Shown: positions 13,356 through 26,090, numbered from the stretch's first letter. The stretch is 64,000 nt of DNA from Sorghum bicolor (GCF_000003195.3 NC_012877.2:23765838-23829837); one strand, 5' to 3'. Notes: a model not told the origin generated them from the sequence alone. Program-made: numbers and translations.

Positions 13356-13984
13356 AAGAATTTTGTTCCACTTGGAAATTGTTGTTGAAGTCAATACTTT
13401 CTCTAAGGATTGCTGCTATCGGTGCATCCTTCATGTGTTGACTCCTCCATTAAGTTGAGATAAAGAAGAAGGCATCAAAAAGTAGAGTAGGTAGGCATGG
13501 TGTAAGAGAAAAGATGATATGACCAAGATTGAAAAAAAATAGATTGGATAAGAGAGGACACTACCCGACTTAACATAGATCAAACTAAGCCTCGAGGAGT
13601 CATATTCTGAGCCTCCTTCAAAACATGAGAACAAGGACAACACACAAGCAACACAACAAACAAGACAAGCATGCAATACATCATCGAACTACACGTGCTT
13701 CTTCAATAATGGTGGTCATCCTAAAAGGTAAGTCTGAGATGATGAAGGGCCATCGAATTTTGGAATAAAATAAGTTTTGAAAACTTAAGTAAAACAACTA
13801 AACAAAAGCCAAGGAGATTAATAGAAATAGCTCAAAGGAAGCTATTCAAGGAGAGGATACAAAATGACAAGGGGGAGAAAATAGTGGGAATCAAAGAGTC
13901 AAGGGATGAGAAAATAGTTTTATATCAAAGTAAGCTTTAGAAATTGACCACTGCTATCTAGGCATACGTCCTACAGTCAACATT

Positions 13985-13996
13985 GCTCTGATACCA
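13985..13996 (-). other. Primer-binding site, tRNA-iMet type (LARD-like)
   Basis: The plus strand gctctgatacca is the reverse complement of TGGTATCAGAGC, the common plant primer site for initiator methionine tRNA. It lies four bases inside the right LTR and fixes the element orientation as minus. Confidence 0.9.
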
Positions 13997-14000
13997 TTCC

Positions 14001-17000
14001 TGTCACACCCTGACTTTTAAAATAAGACCAGAGTCGTCATATGTGTGTCCAGGAAGTCTACACATATAACAAAAGAATAGAAATATCAGAAACAATGTTA
14101 TATAGAGCGGAAAACATATTTATATTAACACTTACAAACATTAGAGTACGCGGAAACAGAAGCTAAACGTCTTAGGCTCCATTCTTCTCAGGGACGGTTG
14201 ACTGGGGGCTCCGTACGCCAAGCACTTCTGATAAGCTTCTAGAAAACTCCATAGCATCTTTGTTCTTCTTCTGAGCAGCACTTTACTACACACTGGGGGT
14301 GTGGGGGGAAATAGCAAAGGTGAGTTCATGTCGAACTCAACAAGCACAGACGGAAAGTAATGACATGCAAGGCTTAAAACAAGGTAAAGCTGACTTGGTT
14401 TGACTGCGGTAGCATTTTAGTTGATCACTTTTAATTATGACTATTATTAGAACAACCTACTACTAATTATGAGTAGCATAAACCCAACCCTTAATTAGTG
14501 TAAGTAGTATTTAGCATCTTTTAAAGGACTATCCTAATTATTATAGTAATCCAGGGATTAACCCCAATTATTAACACAGGATAGCAATCCTGCCAACACG
14601 GAATAGCCATTCCGCCAAAACACGAGGAGCAACCTCGCCAAGATCCATCTCCAAGTATCCAGTGAATCCAATTTGCTCATCAAGTGAGGGTCTGGGCCGC
14701 TCGTGACCGTGAGCACGGCTGATATATCAGTTTTACACTCTGCAGAGGTGTGCGCGTTCACTCCAAGTCGTGATTCCCATTTGCCCGGGGTCGCGACTCC
14801 CCAAAACACTACCAAGGTGAGCACGCAGGGTCTCACTACGAGACCTTTCAAAGGGTCCAACTAATAGGATGCCACTCGCAAGATTTTGTCGGGGCGCTCG
14901 GCAATCGATACCCATAGCCATGGCGTACCGATCAACCGACAACTTAATATTCATTACCCAAGTTACTTCCTCACGCCTACCCAGAAAGTAACACCCTACT
15001 AGTGGAGGTCCTACTAATTAGTCAAGCCAGAGCCATATAGCTTGGAGCTGCACTGTAATTCCCAGGGGGCCGCTCCCTGACTTAGTCCTTACGGATAGCA
15101 GAGACAGGTACGCCCGGCAAACCGGACCACCAACAGTACCCGCTCTCCCTGTCACCACCATCATCACGATGCTCGTAAGCATCCAACATCGCCATCACCG
15201 CAGTGACCAAAGATTCAGCATAGTTTAAGCATCAAGTTAAGTATAGAGTAATTCTTGTTTAAGCATGTGTATAAGGTGAGTAGAGCAGCTAAGCAAACCT
15301 AGTATGGCCTAGTCTACCCATATACATAACCCCAGGTGAACAAGGAATAGTAAGTAAAGCTAGTCATGTCCTTAGGGTTTGCATTCATTGGACACATGCA
15401 TATAAAGTAAATGACATTAATGAGTTGGTTCAAAATGATCAAACGGTGTCTGCACTTGCCTTTATTCCCAGTGTATAACTGCTCAGAATTCTTTGGCTTC
15501 TATCCTCTGATATCTATCTTCTGCTTCGATTGTCGGTCCTCAGATCCTGATCTTCACTGTTGACGAACCACGCTTCTTCTACTCGTATTAACCAAGCAAC
15601 ACAAACAGACAAACAACAATCACGACTAAGAACAGACATCAATCAAAAGAAAAGCTTTGAAATAGAGCGCACTAAACGACACGACGTGTTGCTAGCATCA
15701 CAAGAGCACAAAAACGGTTGAGAACAGAGCTATTCGTTAAACGAACACGGCTTTCGAGGTTCGAAGTGCAACGAAGAAAATCAACTATTCGTCTTGTCTT
15801 GATCTATTTTATTTGATGAAAAGAGGTGATAGACTTTTTTTAGAGAAATAACTCAAAAAGTGGAATTAAACAAATTATAATTATAAAAGACGAAGTATAG
15901 TTCTAGTCATACTCTATTTATAAATAATTATAGAAATTATTTAAACTATTTTAGCATTTATAGCTTAGAGAATATAAAACGAGTGAGAGCAACTTAATTA
16001 GAATCACTATTTATTTTTAAAAGTTAATCTAAGCAGCTCATAATTGAAAATTTATTTAGGTTGATATTAATTATATTAACATTCTTTATTTAAAGACTAA
16101 ACTATATAACTAAGTCGCATTTAATCCAAGAGACATTAAATAAATATTAAACAAATTAATTATATACTTTATGTCTAACTAAAAGAATTATAATTAATAA
16201 ATATTTAAGTTAACATTAATCAAGTTAATATTAGATTATAAAAATACCGAAGTGTAAACCTAAATTGTTTTTTATTAATTAAAAATGACACTCAATAAAT
16301 ATTAATTAAACTAATTATATTTATAAACATGGGACATGGAAAACAGTATCGCTAACAAGTCATTTACGTTGCCACGATCACAAAACAATAGAAAACATGA
16401 TTTTAACTGTACAGTGCTTTTAATTATAAAATTAGGTACATATATTAATTAATCTAATATTCAACTAAATATAGAAAAAACATGTGATATAATAAAAGTT
16501 AACACTACTGCGTAGAACGCGATGTTACGAAACTAACGCAACTGAAACGGAACAAAACGAAGTTAAAACGAATAAACTATTGCTATTTTTATTTAGTGGC
16601 AAAATCGTAATTAGGGACATCTTCTACCTTGGTCATGTTCGTAACCCATCCATGGCTGACTGCTGCTGCGTTCATCCAGAGGCTCGCGCAGGCGTGCAGG
16701 GGCTTCGGCAGGTCAGCGGCGCGGCAGCACGTTGGTGACCCACACGCGGAGCCGGGGCAGGGGCTTGCTCGGCACCCACGGTAGTGGCCGGGCGGCCACA
16801 GACGGTGCAGCGCTGCTGCCCTGCAGCGTGCTGGGCACGGGAGAGGGCCGCGAAGGGGGCGCCGGATGGCGGCGCGACCGTGAGGGTGAGGTGCGAGGTT
16901 GGGCGCAGGGGAAACCGAGCGGCGCCGTGCGCCAGAGGCGAAAGAGAGGGCCGGCCATGGATGCTGCTCGTCGGAGAAGACAAATAAATACCAGGGACAC

Positions 17001-17805
17001 GACGAACGAGTATGGATTCGTAAAACAAAAGGCGTGCCGATGTAGAGGACGACGACACGAACCTCACTGTAGCGGCGGTTTTCGCAGGGGACGACGGAGG
17101 CGGCCGGAAACACTCGCCGAACGTTCGCCGGAAAAGTTCGCCGCGAATGAGATGTAAAGCTTCGGCGATGGATCTGCGGGGCTACGAGTGGCGGCTTGGA
17201 AAAGCGCGATCGTACTTCTGGAATCAGCGCGTCGAGAGCTACGCCGGCATATATATAGGTCTAGGGTTTGGAAAAGTTTCAGAATTTCTTAATTTCGGGA
17301 TTTTAAATAAATCATTTTCAGTTCCAAAATAATTCCAGAAAAAGCTGAAATCATTTTAAATCCCTGAAAAAATATTTTCAAAATTCCAAAAATTCAATAA
17401 AACCTAGTAGAGATAGATTAGAATATTATGAACCAAAATAAAGTTTTTCGAGTTCATAAAAAAAGTATTTTAGAGCGTCCGATAATTAGATTTTTGCTCT
17501 AGGAAAAATAAGAAAAAGATCCAGAAAAGTCCGAAAAATTCTCGCAAAGGAACAGATGGTGTCTAGACGTGTTTTTTTTTAAATCTAGCACACTCAAAAA
17601 CACATAACTCAAGTAACAAACAAGCATCATATCAACTATAGCTTGTCTAATTAATTCCAAAGTATTTGAAAAGCACTATTTTTGTTTGATAAAAATATGT
17701 GGAAATTTAAACTATTGTTGGCAAATTTTATCCACATATTAAAACCATACATTTTTTTTAATATTTTCTAATAACAACCCGAAATAGAAATTTCGAGGTG
17801 TTATA
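14001..17805 (-). repeat. 5' LTR of LARD-like element
   Basis: 3805 bp, starting tgtcacaccctga and ending ggtgttata in plus-strand reading. It is the partner of 8824-12614. Near its outer end it has nine extra bases (aaatttcga before ggtgttata) not present in the other copy. Transcription would start within it and run leftward. Confidence 0.93.
17249..17258 (-). promoter_or_regulatory. TATA-like box in 5' LTR (candidate element promoter)
   Basis: The minus strand reads CCTATATATATGCCGGCG, followed in element direction by GC-rich DNA (about 17225 down to 16640) resembling a transcribed leader. Support is motif and position only. Confidence 0.5.
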
Positions 17806-17902
17806 CTTGGTCAAACCTGGTCAAACGAGTGAGTAAATGACCTCAAATGAGAAACTTTTGAATACAAGATAGATAGAGCTCATCAAGATACACATTCCAT
17901 AC
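17806..17902. repeat. Satellite sliver between two insertions
   Basis: 97 bp that begin with the right cttgg duplication, continue the satellite exactly where it broke at 8823 (tcaaacctggtcaaacgagtg), and run to cattccatac, where the next element begins. With both elements and one copy of each duplication removed, the array keeps its register. Confidence 0.95.
17898..17902. repeat. Target-site duplication of the Sirevirus-like element (left)
   Basis: catac before 17903 is repeated at 32132-32136 after the element. Intact units have one copy in attccatacatagg. Confidence 0.92.
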
Positions 17903-20243
17903 TGAAGGGTCGAGATGGCGGACTAGAGGGGGGGTGAATAGTCATTTCTAAAACTTATTGCGTCGGCTAACCGAAACAAATGCGGAATTAAAACTATCGG
18001 TCTAGCCAAGACTACACCCCTCTATCTAAGTTCTCTATCACCTTGAAAAGATCCTAAACAAGCAAGCAAGGTGCTACCTTAGCAAGAGCTCACCTAACCA
18101 AAACTAGAGGCAAGGTCACACAAGCCTATGCAACTAGTACTTTGCAAACCGGGGGAGCTCCTACACAAACTAGTGAGGCAAAGCGCACAAAGCCTAAGCT
18201 CACTAGCAAGCTCAATAACAAGGCAACTAATGCCAAATTAGAGAGCGCAACTTACTTAGCTACACAAACTAAGTAATGTGACTAACAAGGTTACACAAAC
18301 CAAATTAGTCACGCAAGGGAACTACTTCTAGCTACACAAGCAAGAAGGTAACTAGAAAGCTACACAAGCTAACTAATTACAAGAGCAACTACACAAGCAC
18401 AATTATATGAATGTAAGAACAAGCTTGTGTTAGGGACTTGCAAACCAACGGGAAGAACAAATGTTGACACGATGATTTTCTCCCGAGGTTCACTTGGTTG
18501 CCACCAAGCTACGTCCCCGTTGTGTCGACCAACACTTGGTGGTTCGGCGGCTAAGAGGTGTTACACGAACCTCGTCCCCACTAGGACACCGCAAGAACCT
18601 ACCCACAAGTGAGGTAGCTCAATGACACACACGATCCAATAGAGTTGCTCTTCGCGATCCCCGCGGGGTGAGCACCGTACCCCTCACAATCTCTTCTCCA
18701 GAGCACCGCACAATCTCCTTGCGTGCTTCGACAGAGTCACAAGCCACCAAGCCGTCTAGGAGGTGGCAACATCCAAGAGTAACAAGCACCACCGGCTTGC
18801 AACACGAACACCTAGTGCCACTCGATGCAATCTCTCAATGCAACGCACTAGAATCACTCACTCGCTATTGATTCGCACTTTTGCAAGCACAAGTGAGTTA
18901 GAGGCCTTCCTAGCACTCCCCAAGCATGGACACTAAGTCCCAAGGGTGCTCAGCACCGGCCAAGGCCGGCCACCACTTCTATTTATAGCCCTAAGGGCTA
19001 AACTAGCCGTTGCCCCTTCACTGGGCAAAAGTCGTGAGCACCGGACTCACTGTAGGTAGCATCGGACGCTGGAACAGTGCGTCCTGTGCTCCAAAAACAG
19101 CCACGTATCACTAGCCGTTTGAACTTGACCGTTGCCGCCAACGGCTAGCACACGCACGCGCGTCTGGAACAGTAGCACCGGACGCTCTGCTGCTTCACAC
19201 CGGATGGTCCGGTGCTCACCGGACTCACACGCAGAGAGCAACGCAAACTTGCAGCAGCACCGGACTCTCAGCGTCCTGTGCCACCGGACGCTGGAACAGT
19301 GCGTCCTGTGCCTGCAGTTCAACTTGTTAGGTTGCTAACTTCTAGCTCCGAACTCCAAATTCGATGATCTTGGACATTTTGGAAAGCTTACTTAGAATAC
19401 TATCCAATATATATGAATACTCAATCCAAATCGAAATGGATCAAAGTAGTATTCCAATCTAAAAGCCATCCTAATGTCCGGAGAACACCGAAAGACTTCT
19501 CTCTCTTCTCCAAGTTGAACAAAATCAACTTCAACACCTTCTCCTTTGCAAAAGTGCCAACACCACCAAGAGTACACCACCATGTGTAAGTGTGTTAGTA
19601 TTTTCACAAATATTTTCCCAAAGGAGTTAGCCTCTCAACTTGCCACGCCACTCGATCCTAACACGTATGCAAAGTTAGATCGCTCAAGTGGCACTAGATG
19701 ACCGATATGCAAACAAGTTTGCCCCACTTGATAGTACGGCCATCTATCCTAAATCCGGTCATAAACTTCTCTACACACCTATGACCGGTGAAATGGAAAA
19801 GCCCTAGGTTATACCTTTGCCTTGCGCTTTCCATTCCATCTCCTCCAATGTTGATGCAACACATGCACCAACCAATCACCAAATGATATGATCCACTTCA
19901 TATCATCACGCGACCGTATTGGTTCATTGATCTTGACCTCACTTGCTCTTCACCGTTGCCTCGGTCCATCTGCGCCAAGTCTTGCTCAAGCTTCACCGTC
20001 ACACGCGGTCCCTCGCTTCAAAGCCTCCGACTTGCCCTTCACTCTTGCAACCGGTCCATCAAGCCAAGCCTCATCTTGATCTTCTCCAACTTGGTCACAT
20101 GACTCCATGTCATGTCTCATATGCAATGAGCTCCTCCATCATCACATAATCACCTGTGGACTAATCTCCTGTGTATCTCACATAAACACTATTAGTCCAC
20201 CTAAGTTGTCACTCAATTACCAAAACCAAACAAGGACCTTTCA
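17903..20243 (-). repeat. 3' LTR of Sirevirus-like element
   Basis: Starts tgaagggtcgag and ends ggacctttca in plus reading. It aligns without gaps to 29791-32131 (offset 11888). I count about 26 substitutions, many of them C/T or G/A changes at CpG positions. The segment 18000-18420 is rich in cacaagc/aactag words. A minus-strand TATA box is at 18978-18990, and the palindrome-rich hub is at about 19030-19320. Confidence 0.95.
19030..19320. other. CACCGGAC palindrome hub in 3' LTR
   Basis: Repeated CACCGGAC words and related GTCCTGTG words cluster upstream, in element direction, of the TATA box. The central palindrome at 19198-19214 is broken by one change (CACCGGAT in place of CACCGGAC), and another word reads CATCGGAC. 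Both look like CpG decay. Confidence 0.7.
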
Positions 20244-21145
20244 ATCTCCCCCTTTTTGGTAATTGATGACAACTCTACAAAGATATGGAAATTAAGCTTT
20301 TTCAAGCTAGCACTTCACACAAGTGTAAATTGCTAACTTGATTTGGATTTTATGCTACTTATCCAACATTTAAGCTCTATGTCACGATTTGGATAAGCAC
20401 CACAAAACCCTATTAAGTGCTAAGGTGTATAGAATAAACCTTTGTAGCTCGATACCAAGTTCGATGGCATTTGAAGCATTCAATGTACACCATCCTTAGC
20501 ACCATGAGTAGCTAGACAACAAAAACACTAGAAACCCCGTGAGATCAACATTAAGAGCAAGGGTCTAGTCTTTACTTAAAGAACACAAGTCTAGCTACCA
20601 ACCTATGCATGCTAGTTATCATATCATCAATCAAGTTCTATAACTAGCATACACCACACAAGCATGCATATTGAATTTAAAACTTATGCAATGCAAGCAA
20701 GCACATGAGTATGCACATATCAAATGCAAACAATCAATGTTCATGAGCTTGCTCCCCCTACTTGTGTGCTTCTCTTTTGTCCAAGAATTTTGATCCATCA
20801 TCTTTTCTTTTAATGTTGCTCCCTTGTCCATGTCCATCTTTGATCTCTCCCCTTTGAAACATATCTTTTGTTGTCCAACCACCATGATCATATCTTTGTT
20901 CCAACTTCTCCCCCTTTGTCATCAATTTCCATAAAAGGTATGTGATACCAATTAAATCACTTGATACCAATTGTAAAAATGTGAATCTCATTGTGACAAA
21001 GGATTGCATTGGGATAGATGGTTGAGGCTTGAATCTTGCATTTTTGATGGACATCACCATGTGTTGGAATGACATTACTTGAATTGCTCTTGAGATACCA
21101 CATAGGATCTTTGACCTTGATACCATTTGGTGGGGCACTCCCCCT
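20244..21145 (-). other. Polypurine tract and upstream polypurine-like copies (Sirevirus-like)
   Basis: The tract against the 3' LTR reads AAAAAGGGGGAGAT on the minus strand (plus: atctccccctttttgg at 20244). More GGGGGAG-type runs lie further in at about 20753 (gctccccctact), 20838 (tctcccctttg), 20908 (ttctccccctttgtcat) and 21138 (cactccccctatgtcat). Several repeat part of the flank tttgtcatcaatt. Multiplied polypurine tracts before the 3' LTR are known in Sireviruses. Confidence 0.8.
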
Positions 21146-21798
21146 ATGTCATAGCATGAGTCATTCACTTGTCAACCTTGTTGGTGAGGGAACTTTCTTT
21201 GCTTGATGATCACTTAAAGTTGAGGATCACTTGTGGAACCACCTTCTTGTATGATAGATACCATATGTATAAGTGTGATATCATTTGAAATATCTTGTCC
21301 GATACCATATGGGATTCTTCTACCAATTAAGGTCTTCTAGTATGGAACCACTTGTTTGCTATCTTGAACATTTGCTATCATCATCATGAGTACCATTTGT
21401 TGGATATCAATTGAAGAAACATTTGAGTTTAGATGTCCATTTGCATTGTTGTCTTGTTCTTGTACTCTAATCATCATGAGCTTCTAATTGTTGACTTGAA
21501 CTATGTTGATTTGCCTAAGCTTCCAAGTTCGGTTTGAACCAATGACAAGCTTTTTCACACCTCACATTAAGGGTTATCTTGCCAATGTTGTACTTGTCAC
21601 TTGTTAGCAATCCAAAATAGATCAAGTACTTAGGTTTACTAGCTCATGAACAAACTCATATACATACCACTAGATCAACTAATCATTCAAGCAATAGTGG
21701 TAGGTTATGAATTTAAAACTTTTCATTTGTCATGCATGATCCTATGAAGCATGTACTATATGCTCTAACCGCATACTAGTAAAGGATGAAATGATCAT
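20244..21798 (-). other. Non-coding 3' region of Sirevirus-like element, part 1
   Basis: About 1.55 kb of AT-rich DNA between the 3' LTR and the nested solo LTR. Besides the polypurine runs it repeats the word gataccat/gataccaatt about six times between 20940 and 21320. The overlapping minus-strand frames here (up to 136 codons) are not recognisable and have no conserved motif. Confidence 0.75.
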
Positions 21799-24700
21799 TG
21801 TAACATCCCTGATGTTACGGTTATTAAAAATGGATCATGTCATCATGAGCATTGCAAAGCATATTTGTTAAGCACATTGGCATGCATCAACTTAAAACAA
21901 GTTTATTTTTATTGCTTGAGCTTAGGGAGGTAGAGTGTGTTTATGTGGAATGTTGATGCTTGTGTGGTTGCTAAAATCCTAGGGTGGAAATCTTCCGAAA
22001 AGCTAAGGGGGGAAAACCCTGATTTCTGGATCCTAGATTTGCCCCCTTTTGCATAAGTCAAAAACTAAGCAAAATTTGAGGTTGAGTTCAAAAGCAAAGT
22101 TGTAGCTCTTGGCAAGATGTACAACTTTGGTGTTTTGAATTTTTGAAGTTTCAATACAAAATTCAAAGTAATTTTTAAAATACAGATTTCCAGAAAGTGT
22201 CCCCTTTTCCAACTTAAACCCCCAATTCAAAATCCATTTGGAATTTTGAAAAATGGTCAACATGAAAGTTGTAGAGCACAAAAAGTTGAGCAACTTTCAT
22301 GTTGGGAGTTTTTCAAGTTGTTATACAAAATCAAAAGTAATTTTGGAAATTCTGTTTTGCCCCAATTCAAAAATTTGGAATTTCTTTGATTTGAGTTTGA
22401 TTTTCAAACTGTTTTGGCCAAATTCACCCTGTTACACTCGAAATCAGCTCTGGTCACCTAAACATGATTTGTAGTTTATAAAATTTGGCACAACTTTTGT
22501 TTTGGTGGAAATTGGACTTTAGTTCAATTTTTTGGCTGAAATTCGCAAGGGGACAAAAGGGGGAGGATAGGGGTTGCTACAGTGATCCGATAGGGATCAC
22601 CGGCACCCTGTCCAGCGCAGCTGCCGCGCGAGCAGCGCCGCGCGCATGCGTGAGTGCACGCAGCTGCTTGCTGCCAGGGTCGCCAGGCGACGTGGATGCC
22701 CCGGACTTGCCTTCCCCCTCCACTTGAGCACCGACGTGGACGACGCCGTCCGTTTTCACTGACCACGGCCGGAGGAACTCGATCTCTCTCTCTCTGAAAT
22801 CCACCGCACTCCGTTCCTTTCGAGCCAAATTGAGCACGCTGCCGTTTTCGCCACCTCCTTGCGGACCCAGAGCACCCCCGAGCTCACGCCCTAACCCCCT
22901 CAAACGCCAGAACTTCTCCTTCTTCTCTAAGTCCGGTCGGCGTCGCCGCCGTGGAACTCTCCACGTGGGCACGTTATTCCACTCGGTACCACACCTTATC
23001 AGCGATCGTTTCGCACTTCTCTTGTTTTCCCGATGCTCATGCGCTCGCTTCTTCTTCCTGGACGTGAGCAGGACCCTCGGGACGACTTCGCCGGAGCCGG
23101 AGCATCCGCCCGACTACACGGCTACCGTCGCCAAGCCTCTCTACTGCTTCTCCCGCCGTGGTGATGTGAGCACCATGATCCCCGCTCCTTCTCGGACCTC
23201 CCGGACCTACTGGTTCACGCTCTACCGAACCCTCGTGCCCGGTCCTCGGCGACCGACGCGGCCGTCCGCCGTTTGTGTGGTTGAGGTGGAAAGAGAGTGA
23301 GAGAGCGTCGGTGAGTGGCAGCCTTGGAGTCGTAGGGTTGACGCGGTGCTGGTGCGCACGCGCGCGGGGGCCCGGGAACTCTGTAACGATCGCCGGAGCG
23401 GCGGCAGCACCGCCGTGAGCGAGGAAGGCGAAGCTGACGAGCGGGACCCGCTCGTCAGCGACCATGCGGAGAAGGGGAGCGCGCGCGACGCCCGCGTGGG
23501 CCGCGTCCAAGCGGAGCGCGCGTGGGCCGAGCAGCCAGGCCGTCCGCGCAGTGCGGATGTGGGCCGAGCACGCGCATGGACCGGCCTGCGGGCCAAGATC
23601 CAGGCCGCCTACTGCGCAAAGCTCTTTTTCTTTTTCCTTTTTATGCAATTTTTGCTGGATGTTCGAAATTATGTGATAAATTGTGTAGTGATCCAAAAAT
23701 AGTGAAACTTTTTGTATAGGTTCCAGATAATATAAAGAGCATAGGAAAAATGTTAGAGTCTATTTCCTTGATAGTTTGCCTGTCCATAAAAATTGGCTTT
23801 TTAATTAATAAATAAAACTTCTAGGAATTTTAATAATTTATTTATATGTGTAAAAATCACCAAAATTGGTGGAGAGCCTCTGAATATTATTCCCTGGCTC
23901 CACACAAAATTTGGTGACATTTGGATAATGTTTGATTAAAATATTAATAAATCCTTATTTAGTACTTGAATAATAATTCCAAAATAATTAACTAGTGATT
24001 AGTTAAATCCTCATAATTAGGGTTGAGTGATTTTGGGATTGTGTGATGACCTGAGGTCATTAACCCTAATGACCTTTGGCATTTAATTATTGTTTAGCCT
24101 TAATGTTTAATTACTGTCATTAATAAGTAATTAAGAATTAATTTAAGTAAATAAGGGTAATAGTTAATTAATTTAAGATAAGTATGAATTAAATAAAGTC
24201 TTAATTTACTGATGCAACCTCTTGGGTAAAGACACTAAGTTGTTAAACAACTTTATTTATTAATTATTCTGTATTGCATCAAGAAGGCGAGTTGTACTCG
24301 ATTTGGTCCTTCTTGCATATCTGTCATACGCATATCATGAGCATTCATCATTTTGCGTATAGTGTCCGTGACCGAAGGAGCGCCCGTTGAACCGAACCCC
24401 GAGGTCGGTGCTCCGTTCGAGGAAGTCGGATCCGAGACTTGGGAAGTCTCCGAGGGTCCCTCTCTGCCCTGCAACCAAGGCAAGCCCCGGATGCATTAAC
24501 CCCTCCTTGGATGTTTTAAATCTTTTATCACTTATAAATTGAATATGCTGCATTAGGTAGTTGAGAATTGGGTTAACCTACTTGCTGCATTTACTACCTT
24601 GATATCTGTATCCTGCCCTTGACACCTGTTTTATTTTAAAAAGTGCGTAGCAATGCTTAGCCCTGCTACTAGATAGGTTTTTAAACAAGAAAGTTTGAAG

Positions 24701-26090
24701 GGTTGTTGTGGGATACACTTACTATCAATGATGTTTCAATTTGAGACCGGTCGGTGGACTTGCTTTAAGAATGGAGTCTTAAAGTAGTGTCTCCAACTGT
24801 GTCGGTTAAGGACCGGTCCGTTGATGGCCTGCTGGGTTGAGAATTTATAGTACTAGCCACTTGCCTCCGGTAAGCCCAGTCTTGTGATCCCTCGACGCGA
24901 ACAGCTACTCGCGCACTGGGAGTGGAAAGATGGCGAGAGTAGTGTGTACCCACCTTACGGATCTGAGATGACCGGAAAACATCTAGATCGGCTGTAGGAT
25001 GGTGGAGTACTGTGCTCTCGGGTGCCGCGAACCTGGTCAGATTTGGGGAGAGCTTGACTTGGGTTGATATATGCAAGATTTGGTTCTACATATGTCGGGT
25101 GGTTAGGAACTCCAGCTGGATTGCTAAGCGATTCGAATCGTCGTTGCTCCCCGATTGGGAGACTCAATTCCTTCGACCCTCATCGTAGTTAAATATGCAA
25201 CTAAGTGATATAATGAGAAAGGGGAAAATGTCTCATGAGGTTCGGATCCCAATTCCCGGACTCATAGCGACATGAAGCTATGACCATCGATAAATAATAC
25301 TTAATGATAGGACTAGGAACTCACGGATTCGTCTGTGGGGAAACAACTAGTTAGACTATCCTCGAATTCTTCTGCCTCTGCGAGGGAGAAATTCAGGATA
25401 AAACTTGAAAATAAGGATGCACTACTAGTAAGCTTTTACGCAAAACACTTTGGCTCCTTGCTCAGCCACCCCTTGTCTACCCTAAGCCTGCATCCCTAAA
25501 TTCTCCTCTTTTCCCGTCGGATAAGTCTTGTTGAGTACTCCCGTACTCAGGGTTTCAATACCCCTGTTGCAGGTGAAGCGCAGGAGCCGACTTGTTTCGG
25601 ACCCTGCTGTGTGACCGTCGTCGAGGTTGACGACGAAGAAGAGTAAACGTGACCCATGGGCAGGGTCTGTAAATTTGTACTCTCTGTATTAAAGTTTAAG
25701 TTGCTCCGCTGGACCAGGCTTGTAATAACACTCTACTATTTGGAAGAACTCCTTTTGTAAATTAAGTTATGTAATACTTCCGCTGTTTCACTCTGAAATA
25801 TTATTTTGGTCTTGTGTTGTTGAGTTACTGCTTTATCTTCGCAACGAATGATCCTGGTGTTAAGGTGGCCACTTGCTATCCTGTAAGGGCGAGAAGAAAC
25901 AGTTCTCGTTGTTTGACCATTACCAGTGGTCAGGACGAGCCAACTTGGTACGCCACAGATAGCAGTGGAATGAGCGCCCAGCAATGCTCATCGGACTTCT
26001 AAAGTGGGAGGACTCCCGGCATCACCGTCAGAGGTCCTTAGGACAATGGCAGGTGTCGGTGGGCCCAAACACTTAGGAGGTTCTGCCACA
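21799..26090 (+). mobile_element. Gypsy-type solo LTR nested in the Sirevirus-like element
   Basis: 4292 bp starting TGTAACATCC and ending TCTGCCACA, flanked by atcat duplications at 21794-21798 and 26091-26095. No second LTR, primer site, polypurine tract or coding frame is inside, so it fits a solo LTR left by LTR-LTR recombination. It has a GC-rich island at about 22577-23620, AT-rich DNA at 23640-24250, and near the 3' end a tract around gtactcagggtttc and ttgcaggtgaagc of the kind seen in long grass gypsy LTRs; that tract suggests plus orientation. Frames in the GC island overlap on both strands and are treated as spurious. The family name is unknown. Confidence 0.82.
22577..23620. other. 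GC-rich island inside the solo LTR
   Basis: About 1 kb of GC- and CpG-rich DNA with a (ct)n run at about 22783-22795. Several overlapping frames up to 219 codons occur on both strands with Arg/Pro/Ala-rich, low-information translations, as expected of GC-rich DNA. It probably corresponds to the promoter/leader part of the LTR. I do not call a gene here. Confidence 0.6.

Larger units (their letters stand above)
12615..14000 (-). other. Non-coding interior of LARD-like element
   Basis: 1386 bp between the LTRs, rich in GATAAG/AAGATTG-like A+G runs on the plus strand. No frame resembles Gag, protease, reverse transcriptase, RNase H or integrase. The longest frame, 81 codons on the minus strand at 13431-13676, is a chance-like hydrophobic string. 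Apart from the primer site, the polypurine tract and the extra polypurine-like copies listed separately, I see nothing in it. Confidence 0.85.
8824..17805 (-). mobile_element. Non-autonomous Ty3/gypsy-type element with giant LTRs (LARD-like)
   Basis: Two direct repeats (8824-12614 and 14001-17805) enclose a 1386-bp interior, and a 5-bp cttgg duplication flanks the whole. The initiator-methionine tRNA primer site lies next to the right LTR and the polypurine tract next to the left LTR, so the element reads on the minus strand. Its LTRs begin TATAACACC and end GGTGTGACA, close to the TGTAACACC ends of many grass gypsy elements of the Del/Tekay type; that lineage is my inference. The interior has no gag or pol frame, so any mobility needed proteins from another element. 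LTR divergence in the segments I compared is roughly 2%. Confidence 0.92.

Noticed and set aside
13431..13676. 81-codon hydrophobic ORF in the LARD-like interior
   Set aside because: Low-complexity, no motif, and it sits among repeated polypurine-flank sequence.
18427..20149. Short ORFs in the Sirevirus-like LTRs, repeated at 30315-32037
   Set aside because: They are LTR sequence, with frames lying across the palindrome hub and promoter and no domain.
20631..21168. 86- and 136-codon minus-strand ORFs as Sirevirus env or pol remnants
   Set aside because: No motif of integrase, RT or a membrane protein is visible, and they overlap the polypurine-run region.
22577..23702. ORFs up to 219 codons in the solo LTR GC island
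   Set aside because: Several frames on both strands are open at once with compositionally biased translations, and the segment is within clean LTR ends.
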